Position numbers and translations under genes: made by a program. Of a stretch of 64,000 bases of DNA, positions 22,087-33,300 are shown piece by piece. A model generated the notes under the pieces. That model saw nothing but the letters and a program-made list of their open reading frames with translations, was not told where the DNA came from and did not search any database. Positions within the stretch are counted from its first letter, which is position 1. Each line of letters begins with the position of its first letter. Origin of the DNA: Cyprinodon diabolis (Eukaryota > Chordata > Actinopteri > Cyprinodontiformes > Cyprinodontidae); NCBI GenBank assembly GCA_030533445.1, contig CM060069.1, positions 31,854,337 to 31,918,336 on the forward strand. The letters run 5' to 3'.

Positions 22087-22195
22087 CCCCAATGTCTTAC
22101 TGGTTGGAGATGGGAGCGCACAGCGCAGCAGCAGCAGCATCACGTCTGAAGATGAATCCAAGGAAGGAGACATGAAATCCAACAATACCGAGCAG
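22087..22195 (+). other. Unassigned exon-like segment upstream of bcr
   Basis: A strong acceptor (C/T-rich tract ending ttccag at 22086) and a usable donor (cag|gtgcgc) flank 109 bp. One frame is open throughout and begins PNVLLVGDGSAQRSSSS, followed by an acidic stretch around TSEDESKEGD. I do not recognise it. It could be a 5' UTR or alternative first exon of bcr, an exon of another gene, or chance. The segment is richer in GC than its surroundings. Confidence 0.3.
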
Positions 22196-22436
22196 GTGCG
22201 CTGGGGAAGATATGGCATTAGGAAACCAACCTGTTTTTGGTGACGGCGTACCTGCTCGCTTGTATCAATAATAAAACCTCTGCTGTTTTTTCCTCTCGCC
22301 TTTTTTTTTTTTTTTTTGCTGGTTTTCCTATGCATCCCCCCTCCCCACCACCTACACTGCTGGCACAAAGGCGCTTATTTTGAGAAGCTGCACCTGGGAT
22401 TACAGTCGGTGCGCAGGGCTGAGTGATCAGCTGAAT

Positions 22437-22444
22437 TATAAAAG
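22437..22444 (+). promoter_or_regulatory. bcr: TATA-like box, candidate bcr promoter
   Basis: A TATAAAAG match lies 565 bp upstream of the bcr start codon, just after a locally GC-richer stretch (tcggtgcgcagggctgag). A start near 22468 would give a 5' UTR of about 530 bases. A gtaagt word at 22469 could be a donor of a non-coding exon. Mammalian BCR lacks an obvious TATA box as I recall, so this is tentative. Confidence 0.25.
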
Positions 22445-23001
22445 ATGGAATAAGAAGCGGTGGCAGTAAGTGAAAGGAGCTGGATTCATTTACTTTTTTC
22501 TTTTTATGTCCTGTCTAACCCCCCATCCGTCACCCTGTGAAGACCTACTATAGTGTCATTGTCTCCAAGCGAAATTTGTTTAAATTTTTTTTTCATGAAA
22601 TATGCAAAAGAAATACTATTATTGCCCCAGATTAGTGTTTTTTGTTATCCATGGCGCATTGACAATTTTCTTTCCCTCTGATTGAACAGCCGGTTTCTCT
22701 TGTTCAGGATGCGACTGCGCAACCTTCGCCAAGTACAGGCAATTAGGCTGTGGGTTTGCGCACTGCTTTCTTAAACAACAAACAAACCCACGTTTTTTGT
22801 TTGTTTATTTCTTTTTTGTTTGTTTGTTTTATTGGACTTGACCAGTTTTGTATGTAAAGAAAAAAAAAGAAAAAGAAAGAAAAGAGAAAAATAAAACAAC
22901 TGTGGCGTACTGGACTCTGGGGTCAAACGGTGCGCCCTTGGCATCACACCAACCCCCATTTGTGTCTAAACCTTGGTCAAGGAAAATAAGTTAGGAACAA
23001 T

Positions 23002-24574
23002 ATGGTGGAGCCTGTTGGATTCATGGAAGCTTGGAAGGCGCAGTTCCCTGATTCGGAACCCCCCAAAATGGAGCTGCGGTCCATTGGAGGTATAGAGCAG
23101 GAGCTGGAGAAGTGCAAAGCGTCAATCCGACGTCTTGAACAAGAAGTGAACAAGGAGCGTTTCCGAATGATCTATCTGCAAACCCTCCTGGCCAAAGAGA
23201 GGAAAAGCTATGACAAACAGCGGTGGGGCTTTAGGAAGACACCTCTTAATGAGGGGGTAGACCCTGCTGCCCCTCAGGGTGCAGAGTCACCGTCTCAGCA
23301 GCCCCACATGCAGGAGACTGGTGGAATCGGGGGTACTGGTGGGTATGCTGTGATGGATCGGAGTCGCTTTCAGCCGCTTGCAGATGGGACAAGCAGGTCG
23401 AAACCTAGGCCTCCACCAGCCAGGAAGTCTGCTTCCCATGGAGATGGCTTGGAGTCAGCATTTGACTCACCCCAACAAACTGAGTCTACATCCTGTGACA
23501 ACCTTGATGGCCTCTCCCCATCTAAGCAGAGAGGTGGTATGGCCCTATCCCCCCGTAGGCCCACTCTTCCACCTCCAGACAAGGAGCTGCCTTCAGACCC
23601 AAAAGACAAACTGGGGATGGGACTTGGCGTGGCAGCTCTCAGGTCCAACTTTGAGAGAATCAAACGGGCCAACTCTCACTCAAGTGGAGATGTAGGTAAG
23701 GGTCAGGAAAAGCAGTTACCACCCCCACCGTTCTACACCAACATGGAATTCCACCACGAGAGGGGTCTGGTCAGGGTCAACGACCGGGATGTGTCAGATA
23801 AAATCAGCTCCCTGGGTACTCAGGCCATGCAGATGGAGCGAAAGAGGTCTCTCCACTCTCTCCCAGGTAATCTGGCAACAGTGGCAGGTGAGCTCCGTGC
23901 CAGGCCTGTGTATAGAGGAAGGTCTACTGAGAGCACCTGTGGCTATGATGCTGAATACGAAGACGGGGAACCCAATCAGCGGCATTCAGGGAGGGCTAAT
24001 GGGGGCAAGCCTCCACCTCCTCCTTGGCAGCCACCTGAGTTCCAGGCTTACTCCAGTGTCTATGTTGGTGGGGTAATGATGGGTGAAGGTGGCAGTGGAG
24101 GCGGCAGTGGGGTCACAATGAAAGACCACAGCGGAGGTGACGATCACCTGCTTACATGGCCACGCCGCTCCTACTCCCCAGGTAGCTTTGAGGATGCAGG
24201 GGGAGGTGGAGGTTACACGCCAGACTGCAGCTCAAACGAGAACTTGACATCCAGTGAGGAGGACTTCTCCTCTGGACAGTCCAGCCATGTCTCCCCGAGT
24301 CCTACTACAGGGTTCCGACGGCCATTCAGAGAGAAGAGCCGCTCACCATCCCAGAATTCCCAGAACTCCCAGCACTCCTACGACAGCAGCAGCCCTCCTA
24401 CACCACAGTCTCAGAAGCGTCACCACAGGCAGCAAGGAGGCCATGTGGTCATGTCGGAGGCCACTATTGTGAGTGTTCGCAAGACAGGTCAAATCTGGCC
24501 GCCTGCTGCACACCATGACCTCATCCACCACAGTCGAGCATCCCACGACAACAGTTTTCATGGAGACCACCTTG
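23002..24574 (+). CDS. bcr: BCR first coding exon (RhoGEF/GAP kinase-like protein, N-terminal part)
   Basis: BCR is a cytoplasmic signalling protein with an N-terminal oligomerisation/kinase region followed by Dbl-homology, PH, C2 and RacGAP domains, which are not in this window. The exon encodes 524 codons plus one base. Residues 1-76 (MVEPVGFMEAWKAQFPDSEP, then a coiled coil from about 23) are almost identical to human BCR. VAALRSNFERI, FYTNMEFHHERGLV (Y245, a pYxNx Grb2-type site equivalent to human Y177), SSLGTQAMQMERK, TWPRRSYSP, PDCSSNENLTSSEEDF and SEATIVSVRKTGQIWP follow in the human order. The start ATG has A at -3 and G at +4 and an in-frame stop 12 bases upstream (22987-22989). The exon ends at ctt g|gtaagt. 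It is about 100 codons longer than the human exon, owing to Pro-, Gly- and Ser-rich expansions. Confidence 0.96.
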
Positions 24575-25559
24575 GTAAGTGAGCACGGCTATCTCTAATC
24601 TTTGTTATACTGAAGTTAGTCATGCCTAATTACTCTTGGCTATGGTTGCTCTTCTTGTGCTTCCTCTTAAAACCACATTTTAGATGAATGCACAAGTGAT
24701 TAATGATGTAAGCTGGGGTGGTTCTGCGTGCCGTTAAATATGCCAAAATGTGTGTCCTTTGGATGGCCCTGCGTGGGAGCCAAGTGAAAGATCCCCCCTC
24801 TGCTTTTTCTTGGAATGTCAGTTCTGTGGGTCAACAATGAATGTGGCCAGTCTGAGTAGAAACTAAAAGTCTAGCCTTCCTCAGGAAACTCCTCTGGCTC
24901 TGGTACATGAGTCAAATGATAGGTGTCTCTCCGCTTGCTTGACCTTTTCTCTCGGTTTCTCTTTTTTTCATTTCTAAAGAAAAAAACACTCTTTGTATAT
25001 TTCCTGAACCACAGTCTGAATGCTTTTGCTCACATTTGCAGTTTAAAAGCAATTTTTAGATATAGTGTGGAAAAAGACACATGACCTATTTTTCACAGTT
25101 TGACATTCCAGACTGAACACTTCTGTGTTTGGGTCTGTTAGGATTAAGGGTATTTTTTAAAATTTTTTTTAAATAAAAATTAAATATGTTTCTCTTAATG
25201 TCTTTTCTTCAAAGCCGGTTTACATGCACCAAGGTGTTTACTCCTGTGGGTGTATTCCAAGGCCCCTCAGAGAAAATTCTCCCATGTGATACATCATGGG
25301 AATGGGCAGTTATTAGACAGTTTAGGTGGAGTTGGGTCCTGTGTCACAGTTGGTGTGAAATTTCAGCATCAACCCCAAAAAAGTAGCAAATGATGCTAGC
25401 TGAAGCTGATTAAGGTTTAATTGTATACAGGAAATTAATTCATGTTATAACAAGGACCGATCAGAGAGGAAGAAGCCATTATTTAAAATAAATAGATAAA
25501 AGTTCCCAAATTCACTCGGGGCCATGGGAACATGTCCTGTTGGCCAATGGAACTTTTCC
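24575..25559. other. bcr: bcr intron 1, no feature seen
   Basis: This stretch from the exon 1 donor to the first SINE has only short chance reading frames. I see no repeat ends, hairpins or exon-like segments I could defend. Confidence 0.5.
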
Positions 25560-25735
25560 ATGTCTCAAGTACAGAGTACAACCATCGGCATTGTGCGGCG
25601 CCCGGTAAGCTGTTTGGGGTTTAAGGGTCTTGCTCAGGGACCCAAAGTGGCAGTCATTGGGAGTGGGGGTTGAACTCAGAACCTCAGGGTTCCAAGCTCC
25701 ATGCCCTAACCCCTAGGCCGCCTCTCCCCAAAGCA
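25560..25735 (-). mobile_element. tRNA-derived SINE, minus strand
   Basis: Read on the minus strand from 25735, the sequence starts cggcctaggggttagggcat (A-box region). It continues with a B-box-like ggttctgagttcaaccccc. The body contains the complement of ggtcttgctcagggaccc, a block typical of fish SINE cores (V-SINE/DeuSINE type). The left end is approximate. Confidence 0.6.
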
Positions 25736-25736
25736 G

Positions 25737-25850
25737 GCATTAGCCTCAAGGGTAAGGACCCACCCTGGCAGCTTATTCCCCCCAGCTGCGATATGAACCC
25801 AGGCTTCCTGTTTGCAGGACTTACCACTTGAGGGGCCAGCCACTATTATT
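25737..25850 (-). mobile_element. Second tRNA-like SINE head, minus strand
   Basis: Directly beside the SINE at 25560-25735, and in the same orientation, lies another tRNA-like head. On the minus strand from about 25845 it reads ggctggcccctcaagtggta, then gcctgggttcatatcgcag as a B-box-like segment. This suggests a dimeric or adjacent SINE insertion. Confidence 0.45.
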
Positions 25851-26772
25851 TAACTAGCATTTGTGGTTTTGTTGAGTAAGTGTATTCTATAGTGAAATTG
25901 AAAAAAGGTGAGTTAATCTTTGTTTTTTTCATACCTTATATTATTAGTACCGTATTTTCACGACCATAAGGCGCACCGTACTAAAAGGCGCAGTCTCAGT
26001 TATGTGTGCCATTTCTGTATTTAACACACACATAAGGCGCACCGGACTATAGGGCGCGTTTTTTATATACAGGTACATGTCCTCTACTACCTTTAAATAC
26101 CTATACTGCATATTTAAAAATACAGCAGGAGCAAAACTGAGTATGACTGTGCTTTATTCATGTATTTATTACAAAGTATTAATCAAACCTGGGAGCTGGC
26201 CGTGAGACAGACACATCGCAGATGACAGAGCGCTGCAAGTGATCACTCCTAAATTAACTTAAAATCCTGAAACCTGCAGACGGAATATGTTCGCTTTTAT
26301 TACCGGTATCCTGGTGCCTGCAGTTTAAATTATTTAGATGAAAAACACCTGCCAGCCACCGCGGTGAATCCGGAGGCTACCCGGCCCAGAGGCTGCTGTT
26401 GAAGGGAGTCCTACTGTCGGCGCACCGCTGGTATGTGGGGGTCTGAGCGCCTCCGACAGAAATAGATAATCTGGATGAAATGACTGCAATTATTAAGTTT
26501 TCAGGTGGACTTTCTCACTTAAAAACATATTACAACTACTTTATTCCCACTGATCACAGCAAATATAGCTGCAAGATTTAGATTATTTAGATGAAAAACA
26601 CCTGCCAGCCGCCGTGGTGAACCCGGAGGCTGCTGTTGAATTAAGTTTTCAGGTAGAAAAATAGAGCGGGAGCAAAACTGAGTATGATTGTGCTTTATTC
26701 ATGTATTTATTACAAAGTATTAATCAAACCCATCAAAGTCACCATCCTCTGTTTCTGAATTAAACAGCTGCG

Positions 26773-27099
26773 CTAAATCAGACATGCCAGTTTCCCCTTC
26801 TTCGCTGTCAGAGTCACTTTCCGTGGCTCCTCGGAAATGATGCCGGCTTTTCCGAAAGCTGGAACAACAGAGCCAGCAGACACGTTAGTCCAAGCATCAA
26901 CAATCCATCCGCAAACGGTGGCGTAACTTGCCCGGCGCTGCCTTCCACTTTTCGTGAAACTGTGGTCTCCGTCTGTCATCCATCGCTCCCACGCCGCTCG
27001 CAGCCTTACTTTGAACGGCCGGTTCACACCGATGTCGAGCGGTTGAAGTTCCTTTGTCAGACCTGGGATAACGGCAAGCACAGCGTTCATTTGATTCAC
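26773..27099 (-). pseudogene. Pogo/POGK-like transposase fragment
   Basis: The minus-strand frame contains GLTKELQPLDIGVNRPFK, the characteristic segment of pogo/Tigger/jerky-type transposases (DDE_1 family), where the motif is LQPLDV.VN.PFK. It then continues with LRAAWERWM. Only about 109 codons remain; the N-terminal DNA-binding region and first catalytic Asp are missing. I regard it as a non-functional relic. Confidence 0.7.
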
Positions 27100-27269
27100 C
27101 TTTTATTCACATCGACTGTGAGATGGGCACGCATGGAGTCACAGATTAACAGCGATGGTGATGCGTGGAAAAAACCACCTGGTCTCCTCACATACACCTC
27201 CCTCAGCCACTCTTTCATCATCTCCTCATCCATCCAGCCCTTTTCATTTGTCTTAATATCATATGTCAT

Positions 27270-27520
27270 CAGAGCGATGTGTCTGTCTCGCTGTCAGCTC
27301 CCAGATCAGCTTCTCTGATTGGTTGATGCCGCGCGTCCAGCAGCAAAACTTCAATTTTTCCATCTCGAGCAGAAGCAGCGCGTTGGCGGCACGTCAGATG
27401 CTTAAACGCTCCCGACGCGCTGCGCCTGCTGCTCAAAACGCGCCGCGGGACCGTTTGCTGCGCCTATACGCGCGTCAACCATTGACTTTGCATGTAAACA
27501 CGCTGCTTCAGCTGCACCTG
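27270..27520. other. CpG-rich insert inside the pogo-like element
   Basis: This segment separates two copies of a roughly 200-bp internal repeat. It has many CpGs (gcagcgcgttggcggcacg, cgcgccgcgggaccg), unlike the AT-rich surroundings. It is not part of the duplicated unit and has no recognised coding content. It may be the end of another transposon captured in the element. Confidence 0.35.
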
Positions 27521-27829
27521 CTGGGTCCGGTTCACACCGATGTCGAGTGGTTGAATAACAGCGAGCACAGCTTAATTTGTTAAACCATGTTTTTCACATC
27601 AGCTGTGAGATGGGCACGCATGGAGTTACAGATTAACAGCGATGGTGATGAGTGGAAAAAAAAACCCTGGTCTCCTTACATTCAGCCACTCTTTCATCAT
27701 CTCCTCAATGAGGTTGTCTCAAAAGTCGCAGTTACAACAGACATAGGGCGCACCGCACCAAAGGGCGCCCCGCACATTTTGAGGGGAAAAAAAGACGTTT
27801 AAGTGCGCCTTATAGTCGTGAAAATACGG

Positions 27830-29204
27830 TGCCTTTTTATCCTAGTGGCATTGAAAATAATATTGACACATATTTTCCTGGATATCAATATTGCGTTTGA
27901 GATTTTAACAACCCCAGTAAAAAAGTATTGAAATAAATTTTTGAATTTGCTTTGAAAAAGACCTCTCCCAAATAACTGCTGGATTACAATAGTGTAAAGA
28001 AAATATATATTTTTTTTCATTATTTTTATAGTAATTAGAAATAAGTGCAGTATTCCTAAATCACCTCAAAACAGGAAAACCTGTTTCTGATAAAAATTTA
28101 GAAAGTGAGCGGATAAAAAGCATATGCATCTTTTTGTATTGTTTTTTGGATATCTATCTTTTTTGTTTTTTGTTTAATCTTCCTACAGCTTTAGGAACAG
28201 AACAATCAGAGGGATTTGGTGCTTAAAGACAGTCTGAATATATGGGTAACTGGGCTACCAGAACTTGGTTTACAGTAATTTGCCCAAAAAGTTTCCATTA
28301 TACAAGCTTTGCCAAGTCATGAGAGCTGAAAGCAAACACTGCTCTGGTGCCTCAAATATTTGGTATAATTTTAAAACTTGGAATTTTGTTTACTAAGGTG
28401 CGGTTAGTAGCAACAGCCATGCACATTTTGGTGTGTTCCCTGTCAGTGGGACTCAGCGGTGTAGTATTTTGAGTGGCTGATGTATTGTGGGAGTTTTGGA
28501 CTGCTGGCCCTTTAGAGGCATCACATGCCTGCATCCAGGGTGAGGTGAAAAAAAGGAAGGCATTGAAGATAAAGACTGTCCTAAGCTGCTGCCTCTCAAT
28601 GCTATTACATAGAGCGTTAATGCCTGTTAGACTGTTACAACACAGGATTCGCAATTCGCAACATGTTACTGTCACTTTTAATGGCATTAGTATCTGCATC
28701 CCGCTTGTGCTCACTGCATCTATAATTCACGTATCTGAAAGGAATCAGGAGCCCTGGCGGAATTTGCTAAAATGCCTTTCCAAACAGGATGTGATAATCA
28801 AAGTATCGCTGTTGCATTAAAAGCGAAAAACCTCTTGCATCATATCAATTAAAAGTCAAATCCCATCAATATTTTAGCATGATAGCAAAGGTCATTGCAC
28901 TGTAAACAACCACAAGGATTGTTTGAAGTTAGCTGCAAACCCAGAAAGCTTTCCCCAGCAAATGGCTGGATAATTCTCCAGCTGCTGTGTTTAGGATTAT
29001 CACAGCACTATCTGCCCTCTTTGTTTTAGCATATTTTCCACAACGATGAGCCCAGTGGGACATTTGACAGGCTGGAAGGCAGGGATGTAGATGAAGGTTT
29101 GGATGGAAGGAGGGGAGAGTGTTGCTGAAATTGATGCATTTAGCAGAAAGACTGGGAATTTAAGCTTTGAAAGTAAAAATATTTTGACGATGTAAAATTG
29201 TTGG
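27830..29204. other. bcr: bcr intron 1, no gene seen
   Basis: This is sequence between the pogo-like element and the CCAT microsatellite. Reading frames at 28352-28820 overlap on both strands and show no family resemblance. No transposon ends are recognised. Confidence 0.45.
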
Positions 29205-29296
29205 TCCATCCATCCATCCATCCATCCATCCATCCATCCATCCATCCATCCATCCATCCATCCATCCATCCATCCATCCATCCATCCATCCATCCA
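29205..29296. repeat. (TCCA)23 microsatellite
   Basis: There are 92 bases of uninterrupted tccatcca repeat, 23 units. It creates WMDG-repeat open frames on the minus strand that are artefacts. The purity implies recent expansion and length polymorphism. Confidence 0.97.
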
Positions 29297-30027
29297 GTTT
29301 TGATAGCATAAGCGGATGAGAGAGTATGTTTTGTGAGGAGTGGATGATGCTAATAAAGAGTGCAACATTGCTATAAGGAAGACTGAGGGAGGCAGAGTGT
29401 GAGGCAAAGCTGTCGTTTCTCGCTTCAGCGGCCCGGGATGCAGCGTGCAGCAGAGAGGCGCAGATGGGAAGAACTCTCCCGTTGTGTAACAGAAACACAC
29501 AAACTCATGCTGATGCAGACACAAAGTTACACATTGTAGATGTTTACTTTCATAGATGTCAGACGAATGTGACTTTAGTGGAAGGTACTGTATATATGTG
29601 GAGGCTGAAATCCTCTGGCAGAGAGCATAAGATCTCTTTCAGGGTCTCTAGCTGCTGAATTCCAAATCATAGTAATCATGTTTTCATGCTTGGTTTTGTT
29701 TTATTGTAAATAGAATATGATGGATAAGAATCCATCTACTGTACAAGTCGATCTTTCACATTAAAAGGTAGATGTTTTAGTTCTGTTCTAGTAAATTAAG
29801 TTAATTGTAAGAAGGCAGAAGATGATGCAGTTTCATATAAATAGCATAAGAAAATATTAATAATTTTCTGTTTTAATAAACTTTAAAATCTTTGTTTACT
29901 TTCAAGCATGGTGGGTGTCCTCTGTGTGCTTTGTTGGTTCCCCCCATATAATCTCTTAAGGTTGTCCAGGGAAAATGTAATATTCTTTTCTAATGATATC
30001 TGTTTTTATTATATGGAAATCCCAGAG

Positions 30028-30073
30028 TTTATACAAAGTCTTCTCCACATATATGGAGAAGACTTTGTATAAA
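30028..30073. repeat. Perfect 20-bp inverted repeat (hairpin)
   Basis: The arm tttatacaaagtcttctcca (30028-30047) is followed by the 6-base spacer catata and its exact reverse complement (30054-30073). A partial third copy (tgctttgtataaa) follows at 30079. It may be a foldback or a small-RNA-type hairpin. There is no other evidence of transcription. Confidence 0.8.
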
Positions 30074-30213
30074 CTGTGCTTTGTATAAAATCTCAAATGT
30101 TGGTGAATTTTCTCCATTTGAACAAGGAGAAGTTTATGAGTTGCTAATCAGGGCTCTGGATAGCCTGGTCCTCTAAATTGTTAGAAATACTTGTTAATTT
30201 TATTTGCTTTAAA

Positions 30214-30340
30214 CTAGGGCTGCAACTATTGATTATTTCACAAATCGATCAATCTGTTGATTGTTTGTTTGATTAATAATCAGATAGAAGAAGGTTCCTT
30301 GAAGACTATTTTTACAAAATTAAACCAGGTGTAAAAACTT
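30214..30340. mobile_element. Partial hAT-type MITE (GGCTGCAAC family)
   Basis: This starts tagggctgcaactattgatt and shows gatcaatctgttgatt, matching the left end of the complete element at 18467-18821. I could not find a matching right end, so it is a truncated copy. Confidence 0.55.
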
Positions 30341-33300
30341 AAGAGTGAGTAACTAAGTAGTTTTTGAAAGGCTAGAACTAAAGACCCATCAGTCTACGGG
30401 ATCCTTTAAGTGTGATTTTTTTTTACTTTCTTTTTTTTGTAGTAACTCCAAGAATACCACAATACTATATAATCAGTAATAGAATGAATAGTCCCTACAT
30501 TAACATCATCAAGCATGATGTGTTTGTTCTGCTGCCTTCCTCTCTGTAAAGATCCTAACAAAGTGATGTTTGCTAATTAATTAGCAGGGTTATTTTTACT
30601 CAGCTGATGCCTGCTGTTTCACAATATAGCTCTGGTTACTAAGCAATAGATGTAGCTGGTTTTATGAGGCTGCATTTTGTCACTAGACAAAATGTTCAAA
30701 ACATCCACTTTTATCTTTTTTTCAAGGTTATTAAGTCTAAGGCTTTTTCCCTTTCCTTTATCTTTATTATAGAGATGACAGACCATTAACTCCTTCAGGT
30801 GGGGTTGAAGGATGGCCTCTCTGCACCTTGATGTTTATCTGGCATTTTATAAAAAATATGTTTAAATCATATAATGCATTTTGTAACTGGATGCAATTTT
30901 GAAGTATGAGCTAAAGAAAAGGGCTTGGCATCTGTGCAGAATAAATATCGTTATACCATCAGTGCAATTCTGCATCTCTAAGTCCTATTTCCTAATGTGA
31001 TTTTGATTATTTAAAATACACTATTTTGAGAGTTAATTTTTTTCCTCTGATGATTTAGCCCTGTGTGTATAAACAGTTCTGTCCTAAGTGTGATTCAACA
31101 TTTTCATCTGTGTCAGAGCACAGGGAGGAGGCAAAGGAAGGAGAGGAAAGCTTTACGGTATGTCTGGTGTGGCACAATGACCCCTTTTCACACGACCTGG
31201 AAAATGACTGCAGCTCTTAAAAAGACTTGTTATGTGTTTGCTGTTGAGTGAACGTGACAGTAAGAAGACACACAGCAGCTATAGCCTCAAAGTTAGGCTT
31301 CTTTGATTTTCTTCACCAGGTGCTGTTCTGCTATTGAGGCAGGTGAAACCTGTTTAGACAATTAAAGCAACTCAAAGGTGCTATGGTGTTTCCACACAGG
31401 AGGCAGTGCCAACGCCGACTGCGGTGGATTCTCATAGAATTCTTATACAAACAGCGCAGTAAAGGAGGGTTGAGGCTGCGAGCAACGAACTCCATGTGGT
31501 GAGATTGTGCACTGCTCCGCCCTCACCACGTGCTACTAGATAGAGCTGAGGTGTTGTCAAACAGCAGCAACGCATGGAGAGAGAGGAGCTGTAAGTGCGG
31601 AAGTTAAGACGAGCTGAACTTTTCTTTGAAATCGCAACACAGAAACCAATCATTGACCGGTTGTTGCCTAAGCTTTTGTCCACTTAAAATGGAATATAGA
31701 GAAAATAATGTTAAAAATTATGAAATAAGGAATGCTTCCAAGTCTTTAGTTGGCTTTATTTAAAAAAAGCTATTTTAATTTAATCCTAGAAGTACTGTTA
31801 ATTGTCCTCACTTACCTCCAGCACACAGCCCGGTCTGTCATTGCCCAGTATCGGTGCTTTCTGCTGGGGTAGATTTACAAGGAAATCCCGCTGAATCAGA
31901 GCTGCATCTGGATGAACAAAGTGTACTCTTTTTTTTTTCCCAGAGCTTTTGGGGCTTTTCCTAAAAATTATGGGCTCCCCAAGGCGATTAAAAAAATGTT
32001 CCTATAGAACAATTTATCATGAGTCCTTGATGTTAAGTTTAACCTAGGCTTTTATTGTGAAATGCCAAAAGCGAGAGCTCGATAGGAAATGATACGGGGT
32101 AACCAGAGGTAACGGCAGGTCCAAAGCGAAGGGTCTGGGGGCCTGGTAATTTACTAAATATTCAACAATCATTCCACCCAATAAATCACATAAACATGCC
32201 CACTGTTATATTCATTACCAGCACAGGATTGACATGTGATGGTATGAAATAACTTTATATCAGGAATGAGTTTAGCGCTCAGCTGGAATGGTGAAGTCAT
32301 CGGCCTTAATTTTAAATAAATCTATCTAAAATACCAAATAAGCACAAATGACAGTTTTACCTGCTTAACTCAAGTAACACTGAAGAAGTAGGCTAGATGA
32401 ATTGTTTCAATTAGTTGACCTCTGGGTGACCAAAAAGGTAATCTTTAATATCTCTGAAAAAAAGATCATACATGCTACTGTTGTTTAATTTATTTTTCAT
32501 TTTTCCAAACTAATATTTAAAAATACACAAACCAGCACTAAAGAGGCAGTAACCATCCAGTCTCTTTGCTGACTTTTTTCCATGTCAGTGGGGTGTTAAC
32601 TTTATGCTTCAGCTTAAGCTCCTCCTATTTTATGATGCGGTCCAGGATGTAAACACTGTGCTTCTGCAATGCAGAGTGGTGAACCATCTGCAGGACTTCT
32701 GGAAATCCCCGTGTCCACCGCCTCCTGTCTGATAGCATCATCAGGGTCTCTGCAGTCTTGCTGCTATTCTGGTGTGAGTGAGCTTCCTGTCACTGAGAGG
32801 ATCTTTGCTGATGGCTGGACCGACCTGTGTTGCTGCCCACCTGGAAGCATTTCTCAATCTAGATGGCTAGCATGTATATAAGGAGGTGAAGGCTCATCTT
32901 TCTTCGCCGGATGATTATCTCTGATGACAAACAGTTAACCTCAGTTCGGTCTTTTTGCGTTTCAAATGTAATTTCATTAAACCCTCTCAGAGATATAAAT
33001 AATAATGGCTAGCTTGACATCTTCTCTACCAAGTAACAGGGTTGCAGGGGGTTGATAAACTGAAAATAACCTAATTCCAGTCAGCAGCTAATTTCTTCAT
33101 TGATCTCTTGTATTGAGTAGATATACTACACATTTTTTCGGGTCTATATTTTTTTCTAAGTGACAAGCTTGGTCATTATTGACATGATCAAGTTCATAAG
33201 TGAACAGAGAATGAAACTGGGGGTACAGGAAGCCAAACGCATGACAAAAGCAGGCTGGGAATCAAAGTAGGATGTGCAGGATGTGAAGCATAATGTTTAT

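Larger units (their letters stand above)
25950..27829 (-). mobile_element. Pogo/Tigger-like DNA transposon, decayed and rearranged
   Basis: The ends are ccgtattttcacgaccataa and, reverse-complemented, ccgtattttcacgactataa, continuing as ggcgcac on both sides. TA precedes the left end; the right flank is TG, a likely mutated TA. A minus-strand fragment of a DDE transposase lies at 26773-27099. Internal segments occur twice (26126 and 26667; 26337 and about 26590; 27019-27230 and 27528-27700). The copy has therefore suffered duplications or recombination between related copies. Confidence 0.75.

Noticed and set aside
23370..24570. Several alternative frames on both strands inside bcr exon 1
   Set aside because: They are shadows of the GC-richer bcr coding exon. 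The + frame from 23002 is fixed by near-identity to BCR.
29000..29524. Minus-strand frames with tandem WMDG repeats
   Set aside because: They are the translation of the TCCA microsatellite and its flanks. There is no splice or start context and no family resemblance.
31118..31157. Small exon-like segment (cag ... acg|gtatgt)
   Set aside because: Only 40 bp of purine-rich sequence with no protein signal. Such AG...GT pairs are expected by chance.
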